Positions 47,519 to 59,763 of a stretch of DNA of 64,000 nt are shown here, one piece after another. The notes under the pieces were generated by a model. The model saw only the letters and a list, made by a program, of their open reading frames with translations. It made no database searches and was not told the DNA's origin. Source of the DNA: Mucidula mucida (Eukaryota > Basidiomycota > Agaricomycetes > Agaricales > Physalacriaceae); contig JADNYV010000159.1 of NCBI GenBank assembly GCA_015501055.1, positions 22,634 through 86,633 on the forward strand, read 5' to 3'. The translations under genes were made by a program, and so were the position numbers. How positions within the stretch are numbered: position 1 is the stretch's first letter; each line of letters begins with the position of its first letter.

Positions 47519-49211
47519 AATGGCTGTCCCTCCACTACTACGCAACACTACCCCACCTCCAGTGACAGACAACTCGCTGGCTCCAACTCCGCCTCCCCCT
47601 GGTCCGACCCACAAAGCTGGCTCAACGCCACAGTGTAGAGGCGGGGGGAACAGTTGCATTCGATGGGACAATACTGAGTTGGTGCCGCTCAAGTACAAGC
47701 GCAGCAACTACAAGCCATTCTTGGAGGTCAACCTCCGAAACAGTTGTGTCCTTGTTGACATTGACAGGTTCTTGGAAAGAGTCCATCACATCTCATTCCC
47801 TAAAACTCGCAGCAATGAGTTTTGCACCACAGACGTGCAACTGAACAAATATGTCAATATGATCTACGGAGATACCCAATTCAAAATCTACCTAGAGATA
47901 TTCTTGGCCAAGTGCTGCTAGATTGGTAGTGTTGAGACATCGCTCTATGCGCTCCATGCAGATATAAACAATCGGGCGATGAAAATGATCAATGCAGAAT
48001 ATCCTGGCCTCAAGTCTATTTGGTTCTATTGTAACAACCCCAAAGTGCTCATGGGCGGCATCCTCATGTTAGCAACTGACTATAGCCACAAGACTAAACC
48101 AGGTACCACAGAGAGACTTAAGGGAAGGAAAGTGTTTGTGTTTGTAGAACTAGGCTAGGCCAGGTGTATAAACGAGATTGGAACTAAAGTACAAGGATGC
48201 TACGCTACTGCTTATATACTAGTAAGTCTGTGTTTGGAACTCCTTGTTCATACATGTTTCCGCTAGGGATGCTCCACACCCTTGACGCAATGCTGTATGC
48301 TACTAGTCTGTGAAATGATTAAATATGGGTGGTGACTGCATGTAAGTAATAATACTGAAACAACCATATGTGCTACAAGTGTCAATGGTGTGTATACAAT
48401 AGGAAGTCCATGAGGTATTGGCATGTGTGATGTCATCCATGTGTTTGACATGAGTACGGCTTCGGTAATGAACAGGAGTGTGATTGGAGACGAAACAAAT
48501 GATGAAACAGTCCGTTGGTGGATAAGACAAGCCCCGATAAGATATGATGAGGATGTAAAAATATGAAAATATGGTGATTCATAACACCTCAATTGCCACA
48601 ATCTTTCCCCCAATATGTTTGTCATTCTTAATGTATTATTCAATGGTGCAGAAACCACAGAAAAGGCAAAGGCTAAGTTGACAAAGGATGTCAACCCCTT
48701 GGTGCCTGAGTTTAGCTCTATCTTCTGGGCTATGGTTCTTGTCTTGCTTGAGGGAAAGGATGGAGACTGCACATTGTGGAATGGTCGAGATGGGATTAGA
48801 CTGCTGGATTCAGGTATGTTTCTTTGTTATTCATTTTATTTGCGCTCCAACTAACTTTTGCAGTAATCAAGAAGGACGCCTTCTACCTCTCCGCACCAGA
48901 ACCATGTCTAAAGCAGAAAATTGCATTGCAATTATGCTACCCCAAGGCCAAGACAAAGTCACTTGGGTTGACTGTGCTCAAACAGTGTCTAGGTGGGATT
49001 GACACTTCTTGCAAGAAGGCTTGATCAGACAATTTCCTTCCAGTAATCCGTGAAGAAGATGAGGCTGAGCCCATTGAGCCGCCTGTAATGCGCGAGAGTG
49101 TACCCAATAAGATGGCGAAAGCTCATAACCAATGTGTCAGGTATGGTTTTAAGGCACTTTTGGTTTCTGCTCTTTGCAATTCCTTCGTTATGCATCTTTT
49201 CAATTGCAATA
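47519..49211 (+). pseudogene. FunK1-type kinase gene, copy 3, with LTR insertion and lost 3' half
   Basis: It starts MAVPPLLRNTTPPP. A stop after FLAKCC (about 47,921) and a later NPKVLMGGIL are followed by a solo LTR (48067-48586). Beyond it the gene goes on as SPNMFVILNVLFNGAETTEK, LLEGKDGDCTLW, TVLKQCLGGIDTSCKK and MAKAHNQCVRYGF, until it meets a second, inverted LTR at 49212. Everything beyond, including the whole kinase domain, is missing. Removing the first LTR and one CCTCA restores a reading that matches copy 2 (GGIL, then NLSPNMF). Many CpG sites of copy 1 are TpG or CpA here. Confidence 0.8.
48067..48586 (+). mobile_element. Solo LTR with 5-bp target duplication CCTCA
   Basis: It starts TGTTAGCAACTGAC and ends ATTCATAACA, with CCTCA at 48062-48066 and 48587-48591. 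It is 520 bp and the same family as the LTRs at 34.8 kb and 49.2 kb. Confidence 0.92.
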
Positions 49212-49742
49212 TGTTATGAATTGTCATATTTTCATATTTTCACATCTTCATCATATCTTATCGGGGCTTGTCTTATCAACCAACGGACTGTTTCATCATC
49301 TGTTTCGTCACCGATCATACTCCTTTTCATTACCAAAGCCGTACTCATGTCGGACGCACGCCAAACACATGGATGACATCACACATGCCGATACCTCATG
49401 GACTTCCTATTGGATACACACCACCGACACTCGTAGCACACATGGTTGTTTCAGTATTATTACTTACATGCAGTTACCACTCGTATTTAATGGTTTCACG
49501 GACTAGTAGCATACAACACTGGGTTGAGGGTGTGGAGTTAACCCTAGCGGAAACATGTATGGACAAGGAGTCCCAAACACAGACTTACTAGTATATAAGC
49601 AGTAGCATAGCATCATTGTACTTTAGTTCCGATCTCGTTTATACACCTGGCCTAGCCTAGTTCTACAAACGTGAACACTTTCTCTTCCTAAGTCTCTCTG
49701 TGGTACCTGGTTTAGTCACGTGGCTATAGTCAGTCGCTAACA
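49212..49742 (-). mobile_element. LTR of the same family, inverted, without target duplication
   Basis: It is 531 bp. The plus strand reads TGTTATGAATTG ... CAGTCGCTAACA. The flanks are CAATA on the left and GTGTG on the right, so no duplication remains. The neighbouring gene is cut at the left edge. Confidence 0.85.
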
Positions 49743-50189
49743 GTGTGCTTTATTTGCAATGGGATATGTTGTTGGGTAGAAGAACATGGACATAGAGGTC
49801 AAGCAGTAAAAAGTGCTCAGATAATAGCTATTGTTCTTTTGTGGGTAGGTGGACCACAACGCCCTGGAAAGACAAGGCACAACAAGACGGCAATCAACTA
49901 CAAGGAGGGTTATGCATGCCAGCATCTCATCCGTCAGTACCTCTTGTGTGTACCGCGTCGGCAGTGATTCCTGAGTGACAATGAGAGAAGAAAAGGAGGG
50001 CTACAACCCTCATGATCAGCATCTGGAGAGAGATCGATCCAGCGCTGACCGTCTGTTATGTAGGAATGAGAATGATGGAAGACCTTGAAAGAAAACGATC
50101 TGACCAAACCGGCCCGCGCGACCGGCGTGACACCACATGTTGGTTTTCTTTGCCCTTGCGTCGTGTTTCGTGTCCACCGCGCGACTAGA
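49743..50189. other. No gene recognised
   Basis: This is sequence between the inverted LTR and module copy B. Short frames only. Confidence 0.35.
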
Positions 50190-52344
50190 AGATGTCGCAG
50201 TCAAGCACTTCAGGGAGATACTCACCGACTGCCTTCGCCAAAAACTCTTTGAGTACAATCCACCTTCCGTGGAACGGGAAGGACTCGTGCTTGCACCGAA
50301 GCCATCCCTCCTCTGTATTTCCTGGATCATCACCTCTCGGAAAGCCTCATGCTTAAGCGCGTCAGGATACTTCCATCCTTGCATGTCGAACTGCTCGCTC
50401 TCCTGGAAAGTATTCCCGCCGAGGAGCTTGACACGATTAATGAGGCTGAGTTTTTGATTACCAGGGCTGGTTATAGCGCGGCGAGGGGCGCAGACGCGCG
50501 ATCCATTATAAGATACAGAATGGATGGTATAGAATGTGCGGTAACTCAGCTTGCTTCCAGTCTTGTCTTCCATCCCAGTCAGCCCGACCTGATGGCACTG
50601 CTACAATGGCTGCATGCTCTTGCCCACACGGAGTTCGGCCCCATTATCGAGGAATACGCGTCTCAGAACCTTGTGCTGCACGTCGTGGAAGCTCCCCCGG
50701 ATGAGCTCAAGGCTATGAATCGAAAAAACAAGGAAACATACAAACGTCTCCGCCAGCATACGCAGCAACTGACGTCCTGTATGGTATTTTGTACGGACGC
50801 GTTACCTGTGATGGAGGATATGGAGCGCCTTGACTCCGTAGATGTCTTCCCATGGCGTCTGGACTCGGATTACTGTGGCGACTCTCGCGAAAGATCGCCA
50901 CCGCCGGACGCGGTGGAGGTTCCGTGGACGTTACCGCCGGTGACGGGTCCGCGCCGTAGCCAGCGCGTTCGACAGAAGAAGACTCCACAGCGCGCGAAGA
51001 ACCAACGCGATATAGGCGTCATCCAACGTCCTGCGCAAAAAGACCAGCATTACGAGCCTGCATGCGAAGATTATATTCAAAAGGTCAGAAAGCCACCTGT
51101 GGTCATTGCCAATATTTAAATCTAGCAGGCTTGGGTTCACGCGGTCAGAATAGACGCGACGGCAGTTATCTTCGACTGTGGAAATTTTGTCAGGATAGGT
51201 ATCCGCCATCGCAAACGGCAAATGCTATACCTTTCGAGTCTTATTGATATACGGACGTGCAAAGATCCATCATACGGGAGTCTTTGGACGGCGCTGCATA
51301 TTGCTCTCGCATCTGACGCTATGAAAAGGCTGCCTCTTTTGGAGAACACACTTTTGGGTAAACGAAAATCTATGTTTGACGAGCCGCAGCGTGTTCGTAA
51401 AAGTCCAAAGCCGGGGCTGTATCGGATGAGGACCCATCGTCTTCAAGCGATGAAGTAGGCCAACACTACATTTCTTTCCTGAGTTCATACTTTTGCTAGG
51501 CCATGGCTGCCTTCATGGACACCTTTCCAGCTCTGGCAATCTTCTTTAGATTTGACAATCTCGACTCGCCCGCTCCTCTTCTTCTGTTTCGACCCGACTC
51601 TGAGCGCAAGGAACGTTACGGGCCAAAGGAGTATCTCAAAATCATCGCATACAAGCGACTCGGCTCGGGCTCAGTTGGGGATGTTTACCGAGCCGTCATC
51701 GAACCTGAAAGTTCCCCTAGCGAATCGTTGACCAAGGCCGGTCGTTCCAAAGGTAAGGGAAGCGTAGCAAAGAAATCGAAGGATGCGTCCGAGGGGCTCG
51801 CACAGCTACCGTTTATTCTCAAGATTGCTCCCACACATGCTCGCGCTCGACGTTTAGAACACGAAGTCGAGGTGTACCGGCACCTCCGTGGCGCGGGAGT
51901 TTCTGGAATACCGAGTCTCCTTTCGTACGCGAAGGTGTTAATGCTGACCTGCGCGCTCTTCTGCTGTCAGACGCTGGTCACCCTCTTGGTCGTCGGATGG
52001 ACAGCGATAAGAAAGTCGACCTATCAGCGGAGGCAGGGTACGTTTCTCTTTCGCTTGGGTTTTGAACGTCCGTTGAATCAGGTATTTAGTACTGCATTAA
52101 AGTCGGTCCTGACTGCCATGCATGAAGCTGGCGTCCTGCACCGCGACGTGCGATCGTGGAACATCATGGAGGACGATCTAGGGCAGGTACGCTTCACGGA
52201 CTTTGATCGAAGCAGTTTTAGAGGGACAGCGAAGATTACAGGCCGAGCAAGGAGAGGTTAGATCGGTTTATCGCGGGCGAATTTGTGGATAAGGATGCTA
52301 TTATTGGTGCAGACGATTTAAGACGACGTATAGCACCCAAATAA
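50190..52344 (+). pseudogene. Kinase-like gene, module copy B, frameshifted
   Basis: It is collinear with the intact copy A but damaged. A frame change lies near 50,305 (after the APKPS motif). A stop replaces TDFQQ at 51,117. One A is lost from the AAAAA run at the RKKSK motif near 51,400. One base is lost after LLSY near 51,929, in the kinase N-lobe, and another small deletion follows near 52,232 (after DFDRSSFRGT). The HRDVRSWNIM motif is still readable. Each defect is visible by direct comparison with copy A. Confidence 0.88.
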
Positions 52345-53400
52345 GAATGATATACTGTTTAAATGTGAGGCGCTGTTGAACATTCTCCTCAATGGCCAGT
52401 CAAATCGTGCTGAAGCCTTTCGATAGTACAGGCAACAATGATATTTTAACTGACGTTTTGGTGCATTCATTGATTCAAGGCAAGCTGCACGTGGTCGTGA
52501 ATTCTCTTCCCCCGCCACGCAAGCAGTTTCAAATACTTCCTTACCATCGTCTAGACACCACCAGGTACCCAAAAATGGACTACCCCAACTTCGGTTGGCG
52601 CCTGTCATGACATGCCTTTCGATCGCCAGCTGGATCGAGTCCAATAGAAGCGCGCACATCGTCCGCATTCGTCCTTGACGCAAACCACCACAATGCCCAA
52701 CTTGGCCTCGCTCTTCCAGCCCTTTCAGTTGGGCCCCCATACTCTAAGGAATCGCGTCCTTCTCTCCGCTATGACGCGAAATCGCTCTGTCCCTACGACT
52801 GTGCCGAACGACGTCAACGTCGAATACTATCGTCAACGCGCTGCTGGAGGCGCTGGTCTCATTGTAGCCGAGGGTACTCTCATTACCCAGCAAGGGTAGG
52901 TATCGATTCCTCAGTTTCCACGCTCACCTTTATCCGTCTTGCAGATCGGAATGGCAAAACGCGCCCGGATTATGGTCAGAAGAGCATGTGAAAGGATGGA
53001 GAAAGGTTACGGACGCCGTGCACGGCGAAGGGGGCAAGATTTACGCGCAGGTACGTTTCTGTTCCCGGGCCAGAGTTAGAATCAAACTGACCAGCGCATA
53101 GTTGTGGCATCTTGGTCGCATAAACCATCCAAACGCGCCCGAACAAATCAAAGCGAAGGAGGTACGTTGATTACATCGAATATATGCGCGCGTTTGAGCT
53201 TAGACCGTTCCGAAGCCTGTCTACGCGCCAAGTGCTATCGCCGCTAGAGGTGGAAAGTTCAGATTCCTCCCCGGCTCTCCAGGTTATGTTACCCCAACTT
53301 CTATTGACGACCCCAGCAAACTCCTTCCAGCATGGAGGCGCGCCGCAGAAAATGCCAAGGCAGCCGGATTCGATGGCGTTGAGGGTGAGCATCATATCAT
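50190..53400 (+). repeat. Kinase-like + OYE duplicated module, copy B
   Basis: It matches copy A (inverted) from the kinase-like start through OYE exon 2, and copy C through OYE exon 4. Confidence 0.8.
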
Positions 53401-54135
53401 CCCAAAACTCGATTGTAACAGAGTCCGATTTAGCCCATGGCGCCAACGGCTACTTGCTCTCTCAATTCTTGGATAGTACGGTCAATAAACGCACCGACCA
53501 GTGGGGTGGAAGTCCGCAGAATAGAGGTCGATTCGGCCTTGAAGTGCTTAAAGTGCTCTGCGATGTTTGGGGTTCCGATCGCGTCTCCATTAAGGTCAGC
53601 CCCACAGGAGGTTATAACGATGTTGGGTATGAATTCTGTTCCTTCATTTGGGATTTCATGCTTATATATGCTATAGCATGCCTCTTGAGGAGACTGTCAA
53701 AACATACAGTCACTTTATCACTGAAGCTGATAAAATGAAGCTTGCATACATATGCTTGGTCAGATACAGCAAGACCTTTGATCCTGTCATTGATGGTAGG
53801 TCATTCTCTTTCTGTCAGGTTCATCCTTCATTTTGCCAGGTCAACAACGTGCCACGAAACACGATGTGCTTGCCACTTATGCCAATCTCATAAAGCAATC
53901 GGCAACATTCGCCAACGCGAACTACAACGGACCAGAAGCCGCCAAAGCCATAGATCAAGGACAGGTGCATGGTGTATTCTTCGGCGTTCCATGGATAGCT
54001 AATCCGGATTTCGCGCGGCGATTGGAGCAGGGCAAATCGCTCAATGGCAAGGTGAATTTTGCGACGCTGTACGGTAACGGTGGCGACATCGAGGCGCAGA
54101 GGAGAGGCTACACGGACTATCCAACGGCAGACTAG
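52693..54135 (+). CDS. Old yellow enzyme family NADH:flavin oxidoreductase, 385 aa (intact)
   Basis: This FMN-dependent reductase of activated C=C bonds has seven exons, all in frame: 52693-52895, 52945-53050, 53102-53161, 53204-53384, 53434-53626, 53677-53795 and 53840-54135. Motifs in order are LFQPFQLGPHTLRNRV, SAMTRNRSVP, the FMN region AGLIVAEGTLI, QLWHLGR, and VEAHGANGYLLSQFLD with the substrate-binding His and Asn. These are followed by TDQWGGSPQNRGRF, VSIKVSPTGGYND and, near the end, GVPWIANPDFARRLEQGK. The length is usual for the family. Its stop lies 56 bp from the convergent stop of the lactonohydrolase gene. It is the only full copy of three in the window. The physiological substrate is unknown. 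Confidence 0.93.
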
Positions 54136-54191
54136 AGGCATGTAACATCGCGATTGTAATGCGATGCGAAAGTGATCAGTCCAACGTTCGG

Positions 54192-55629
54192 TCAAGTATG
54201 AACCAGATCTACGCCCTCGACGCTCGTGTCAACTTGAGCATAATAAATCTCAGTTTCACTGAGGAGCACTACACGCCCTTGACCTGCGAAGGCGAAATTC
54301 GAGGATCCCTTCCCAAGGTAGAATTTGCCCAATAACTTGCCCTCGGGATTCCACACTTGAACACCATCTCCACAACCACCCCATACGTTACCTTGATTGT
54401 CTACGCTAATGCCGTCCGCAGCGCCGGTGTCAACATAGGCGAAGACACGGCGGTTAGTGATAGCGAGTGTGTTCGATTGTACGTCATATGCATAGCTGAA
54501 GGAAATTAGCAAGTGTGGGACTTGAGGAGCCTTGACTGCTTACATGGTAGCAGGATATGTATAGTTGTTGGGGAACAGTCCTCCCAAGGTGCCAGTGTCC
54601 GCGCTACATAACGTGAGCGTTACATCTCTGGACATTGGGTAAAATGGCGAACATATAGACAATCGAATAGTCGGCATTGAAGGCTAATCCGTTTGGCTTC
54701 ATCACGCCATCGACCGCGACGCGCACTAATCCGGTATCTGGGTTGAAGCGATAAACCTGATTCGGGAGTAGAGGCTCGGGTTTGAAGTACTGATAGAATC
54801 CATAGCTACAAACCGCTTGTTAAGTTAGATACTGGTGTGCATGTACTGGAAATACTCACGCGACGTCGGTAAAGAAGATTTCGCCACTCGGATGCACCTT
54901 GACGTCGTTTAGAGAGTTGAACTGACGACCAAAGAAGTTGTCGAGCAGGACTGTCACGTTGTACGGCGGGTACGGGTTGATGGCGACCATATTCGCAGGA
55001 AGCGCACCTCGGCCCTGGTTCATGATGAGGAGGTTACCTTTGTACGGGCCTGTTCCGCCGTTGGTCATCTGGACTGCGTCGTCCAATGCCAACTGTCGGA
55101 GATGAATACGAGGACCGCGATAGAAAACGCGAAGCTCACAGAAGTAACCGTGACATTGATAGACCTCGTTCCATTGCCAATCGCTGCCGCAACTTCCTGA
55201 AGAGAGATCTTGCCCATTTGGTTGTTTTGGTCCAGTTCGCTGCGTCCCAAGCTCCCTCCACCGTTGCTCGTGAAGAAGACCTCGTCCGAGTCCGGTACCC
55301 ATACTGGTGCTTCATGTGCAAACGCAAAGTCCGGGTTACTCGCAACCAGTCGTAATGACGGTTCGCTCCCAAGGATGCTGAGGAAGTGGGATCGAAGATT
55401 TGGAATATAGGCGCTGAGGAGTTTGTTGGGTTGAACGTCATCGAAGAGTTCACGCGCCAGTCGTATGAGGAGCCCAGGACTGCGAAGGATGACGGGGAAA
55501 TGTACTGGAAATATGCCTCAGCCGACTTGCTTTATGAATGTTCCGACGTACCACGGACTGAGCTGGGAGAGACACATCTTGGGACACCACACCAACCACG
55601 AGGGATATGATAGCTACTTTCAAAGACAT
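54192..55629 (-). CDS. Secreted SMP-30/gluconolactonase-like lactonohydrolase
   Basis: This encodes a six-bladed beta-propeller type lactonase. The start MSLKVAIISLVVGVVSQ (ATG 55629) is a signal peptide. An intron after CAGTCCGTG joins YISPSSFAVLGSSYDW. Readable segments then include FAFAHEAPVWVPDSDEVFFT, GPYKGNLLIMNQGRG, FNSLNDVKVHPSGEIFFTDV, YRFNPDTGLVRVAVDG, MKPNGLAFNADYS and, in the last exon, GAADGISVDNQGNVWGGCGD. Acidic and Asn residues in NSLNDV, KPNGLAF and DGISVD are typical metal ligands of the family. One base is missing near 55,380 to link IFDPT to ILGSEPSLRLVASNPDF. The stop is at 54192-54194. Lactonase class is firm; the substrate is not known. Confidence 0.85.
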
Positions 55630-58600
55630 CAGAGGCGGAGAAAGAGGCGACATAGAGAATGTTATGTATACCACACAGGGCCGGTTTTTGAGTCACTGAT
55701 CAAAGAGGCGGCTACAGCCTACAGGGTCCTATATATATTGGTTCCACCCCAGATGCGTGTTCCGGGGAAGGTTACAGAATCGCAACGGAAGCAAAGCTGG
55801 TTCTTGTGGAAGGCAAACGCACCTCGACATCAGATTGGCCACGACGAATTTCGAAGCGCCTCGCCCGTTGCGCTCCAGAGATGGCGGTAGACGCGCGGCG
55901 CACCGTTTCATTGGGAAATCTGGGGAGCGGGGTGGAAACAATTTGTCGGGCGGCCAGATAAAATTCCGGTATGTGTTGGTACTGGTCCCAGACGTCGGCG
56001 ACGATGATTGCTGCTGCTATTGATGATAGGAATCTATGCACGCATGCCAAGGCAAAAAGCGCTGTGCAAAAGGAGAACATTTACTTCTGCCAATGGCGGG
56101 CACAATTCTCGATACAGGAAATCGGTGTCTGGAGATGGTTCCTAGTTGTTCCTCCTCTGTGAACGTCATTTTGTCCCATGGCATCAGTATAGTAACTTTA
56201 AGGGACCAGAGGCGACAACGAGGATATGAATAGAATGAGGCCTAACCGGTGGGTTCCCAGATCCTGGAGTGGTGGACGTGCCAGCGTTCGAAGCGTTGAA
56301 ATCGTCATTTGTCGAACGAGAGCAGGAGAGAGTAATGCATAGATTTGAATTCTATTATACGCATCGTGTACAACAAGCTAGCGCCTAGTAGCATCGAAAA
56401 GGCAGGTCAGTCGGCACAATAATGACACATCTATATAAATACCGTTCTGGCAAGAGACGAAATGGTAATCTGGAATGCAGCTTTGCTTCCACACAGGATA
56501 CCTAGACCACAGGGGAATCGGTCAACAGCATAGTCCCGGAGAGATTACACACAAGCTCCTTCAGTCCCAGGTCCAGGACAGAATGTCCTGAGGTGCCTTG
56601 CTCTCGACCTTCTCACTAACGCCTCTCCGTGCCGCTGTCCAGAACAATCGACTTCCGAGTAGTCCCAGTAGTACTAACCTCAGGCGCGTAGGTCATGCGC
56701 GCAATAACATCGTCCACAACTTTGAGGATGCGCCCAAAGTCGACAGGGAAGGTAGGTCAATCGTGGGCAGAGTGGGTGATGGTTGGGGGAGAAAAGGCGC
56801 GGTTTCCACTTTGGGCTAGTACGAATTGGGACGGTCTGGACTTGGCGCCTGGATCGTTTACCGCGAACGCGATCTCTAGACGCGACAGGCATGTCCAAGC
56901 GATTGCGAAAAACAGCCATGTATGGTTAGTGAAATTTGGTCTGGTGATTATTCAGTTTGTATACAACCTACTCTTCGATGAATTGGATCAGCAAGCCTAT
57001 TAGGCGAGCGGCTGAGAAACCGAATTAATTCGTACTCCGTTCGCCAAGTTCAACCTTGAACATTGGGTGTATCATATGTATCTGGCGCCTAGCGAGAAAC
57101 ATGCACGTTCGTAGCGTCAGCCTGATGTCGTTGGTCCCGGCGTAAAGCACCGGAACCACGCCCAAACACTGGGACTTCTGCAGCTGCCTGCCAGCACACT
57201 TATCCTACAAAAATCGGAGTAACATCGTGCTTACTGAGGGCTATCCAACGGGTTCCTCGCGCACGGCCTTCACTTGTATTGCGACAGCCTCTGGAACTCC
57301 CATGGAACTATCAAGAATTTGCAGCTATACGTACTATGTTCAGTCGACGGTGTTCCTGGGTTAAGGTGGGGTGGGACCTTGCAGAACATGCACGTCAATC
57401 AATCCCATGAGACGAACCCTTCAATCAATTCTCCACACCACAGCAGGCCAATTGACAGTACAGGATCGTGAGCATTAGGTCCCACGAGGTCGTGTGAGCG
57501 TAGTTACCTGGACGTTCATGACTCGGATCCCCGCATTCCAAGCCAGTGAGTGGTCCATCGCTATTCTATTATTAACCTGTATCCTGTAGATGGAATCCTT
57601 CTCGAACGATGCGTCATTGTTCGGAGATTCGGGACGTCCCACCGAAGGTTTGGCAGACGGTGAAAACGGAGAGAGGATTCAGAGATGCTTCGCGGGAGTG
57701 TGTTTGCCGAAAGATCGATGTGATGAGGGAGAATGTCGGTTGTTTATCTCCGCCACATCCATTGCACCCGGCGGGTGTGATTGTTATGGTGCTAGAATGA
57801 CTGTTGGCGCGCGCGTACGAGCTGAATGGTGCAGCTTCTTCTCATGACTTTATCGGTCCGCATACGACTCAGAAGGCGGTCCGGTGAGTAAGGCGGTGGG
57901 GATTAACCGCGAGGAACGGGAGCAGGGTTAGGCTTGAGAGCCGTAGGCTGCTCGGATCGCAGTGATGTATAATGAAAGGTCCACGATGGAGAGATGAATC
58001 TGATTACTTAATTTCCATGCAGACTATGAAGGTGTTTGCAGTATGAAGGTGTTTACTGAATGAGAGCTTTGATTAATAGCGCACGCCGTGTGTTTACCAT
58101 ACACCCACCTTTGCCACAAGCCCCAAGTTATTTCGAGACAGCTTTCAGTAATAAAAAAACCCGATTACTAGCGCGGCATTCAGAATATCCAATCGGAGAA
58201 GCACTCCACCGCGAGAAAGACACACAGGACTGGACGAGGAGGGAGACTCCTCTGGGGCTACTCGGCGAAGGACTTCGCAAGGTGGTTACCATAATACACA
58301 AGAGAGGAAGTACACATTCAGAGAAAAGAAGTCATCCGATAAAAATGGACAAAGATAGTCCAGTCTCGAACCCAAGAAACTTACAGTTCACGGCATGTGC
58401 CGCGACGGACAGCCCCACACGAAGAGCAGTACGGATGACGGTACTCTGATAACACAGACACGTACAAAGTGTTCCAATGAGTCGAGACTCCGGCGGCATA
58501 GTTCGAAGCCAATGAGATGCGAGCAGCCGTAACGACTCCCGTGTTGTGAGCGTTCAATCAGAAAGAAGTCGATGAGTCGGCTGATAGTTAAGAGTCCAAG

Positions 58601-58886
58601 CTCAGGTTTCGTGGTGCTTAAGCGCGTTCGACCAAGCGATCCCACGCACCATCAGAATCAAGATGCAGACATGTCAGCGACATGTAGGGTCGATTGGGGT
58701 ATTAGATGTCCGCTGATGAACATCGGCTCCGAGTTGTGAGTAGGAGCCGCGAAGCTCCCGAGTCGGATTGCCACAGTAGTTGTTACGAATTGAGTGTGGC
58801 GCAATGCGATTGTTGACAAGGAGAAAGGACGACGATGATTATCAGGGCTGGGACGGACCAATCGGATCGGGCGGGGCAATCAAACA
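55630..58886. other. Long stretch without a confident gene
   Basis: In 3.2 kb only short frames are found. A minus-strand stretch near 56,680-56,750 reads DFGRILKVVDDVIARMTYAP and might be an exon, and a Cys-containing plus frame lies at 57,590-57,847. I can assign neither to a family. Confidence 0.4.
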
Positions 58887-58972
58887 TCTCTGATAGTATA
58901 TCGGTTAGTACACGCGCCTGTCAACAACCGGGGTGTGCGCGCGAAAGCTGGGTTCGACTCCCAGTCAGAGAG
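58887..58972 (+). tRNA. tRNA-Asp (GTC) with a 14-nt intron
   Basis: The acceptor is TCTCTGA with TCAGAGA and discriminator G. The anticodon stem is CGCGC with GCGCG. The loop is CTGTCA plus C, with the intron (58924-58937) after the base 3' of the anticodon, the normal position. The T arm is CTGGG-TTCGACT-CCCAG. A TTTTT run follows near 58,993 as terminator. Length without the intron is 72. Confidence 0.92.
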
Positions 58973-59763
58973 TCACAAGTTCAAAGATAGCATTTTTGTG
59001 CCGTGCTGTAATGTTGAGCTTGGCTTCACGTACGCTTTTCTTATTCTGGCTTGGTAGAAACGCTACTTTGACCCCGTTTCGTAGCCGACGACGCGTTGTT
59101 TGTTCGGTTGATTCATACATATGGGCATACGCCGTAACTATATACAACTTACTGTAATAATATGGACGGGGGTGCGTACATATGAGCCGCATACGTACGT
59201 GGAAAGTTGATCGCCGTCGAGCGGCGTCCTTTAGCAGACATGGAGGATGGTTGGAGTGGTTGTGCAAGTACTGCCGCTGAGTTGGAATCGGAAGAATAGA
59301 CTGTCACGAGTGGAATTCAAGTGATTATGGCAAAATGAGATGGATATGTATAGAAGAGGTTGTGCGCCTTACGTAGACGGGTGACAGATTTGGTAAGGCG
59401 GGGATCACAAGAGACGAATGGGGCCTTGATCGGGGGGTCTGAATTGCCTGATTGGGATGCGAGCAGGCTGCAGCAAGATGAGCTCGATGCAGCCGCGTAC
59501 CAGGAAGACCGGCTGGCTAACGGGGAGTAGGCGGCTTGGAGAGCAGGGCGAGCACGGCGCACAGTCAATAGACCAGGCGAGCCGGTGGCTTTACTTCATT
59601 TCCGTCCGGAGGACGGCCAATCAGACACGCGGAGTTGGCCGAAAAGCAAGCGGTCCTGGGGTGAATCAACATCGGAGTTTACACACGCCATTGCTCAAAG
59701 GGTTCTTTAGATAAACGTTCCAACGACGAACTATGCTTCCCCGCCAGGTTCTGCCACCCAACC
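58973..59763. other. Intergenic
   Basis: It contains the tRNA terminator and the promoter of the F-box gene; no other feature seen. Confidence 0.4.

Noticed and set aside
48067..49742. The two opposite LTRs looked like long terminal inverted repeats of one foldback transposon of about 1.7 kb
   Set aside because: Each unit has its own TG..CA ends. The left one has its own CCTCA duplication, and the DNA between them is kinase gene sequence collinear with copy 2.
52392..52610. Open frame of 72 codons between kinase-like copy B and OYE
   Set aside because: The matching spacers in copies A and C do not keep this frame, so it is probably non-coding spacer.
56680..56919. Possible exon reading DFGRILKVVDDVIARMTYAP on minus
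   Set aside because: It is protein-like, but I could not find neighbouring exons or name a family.
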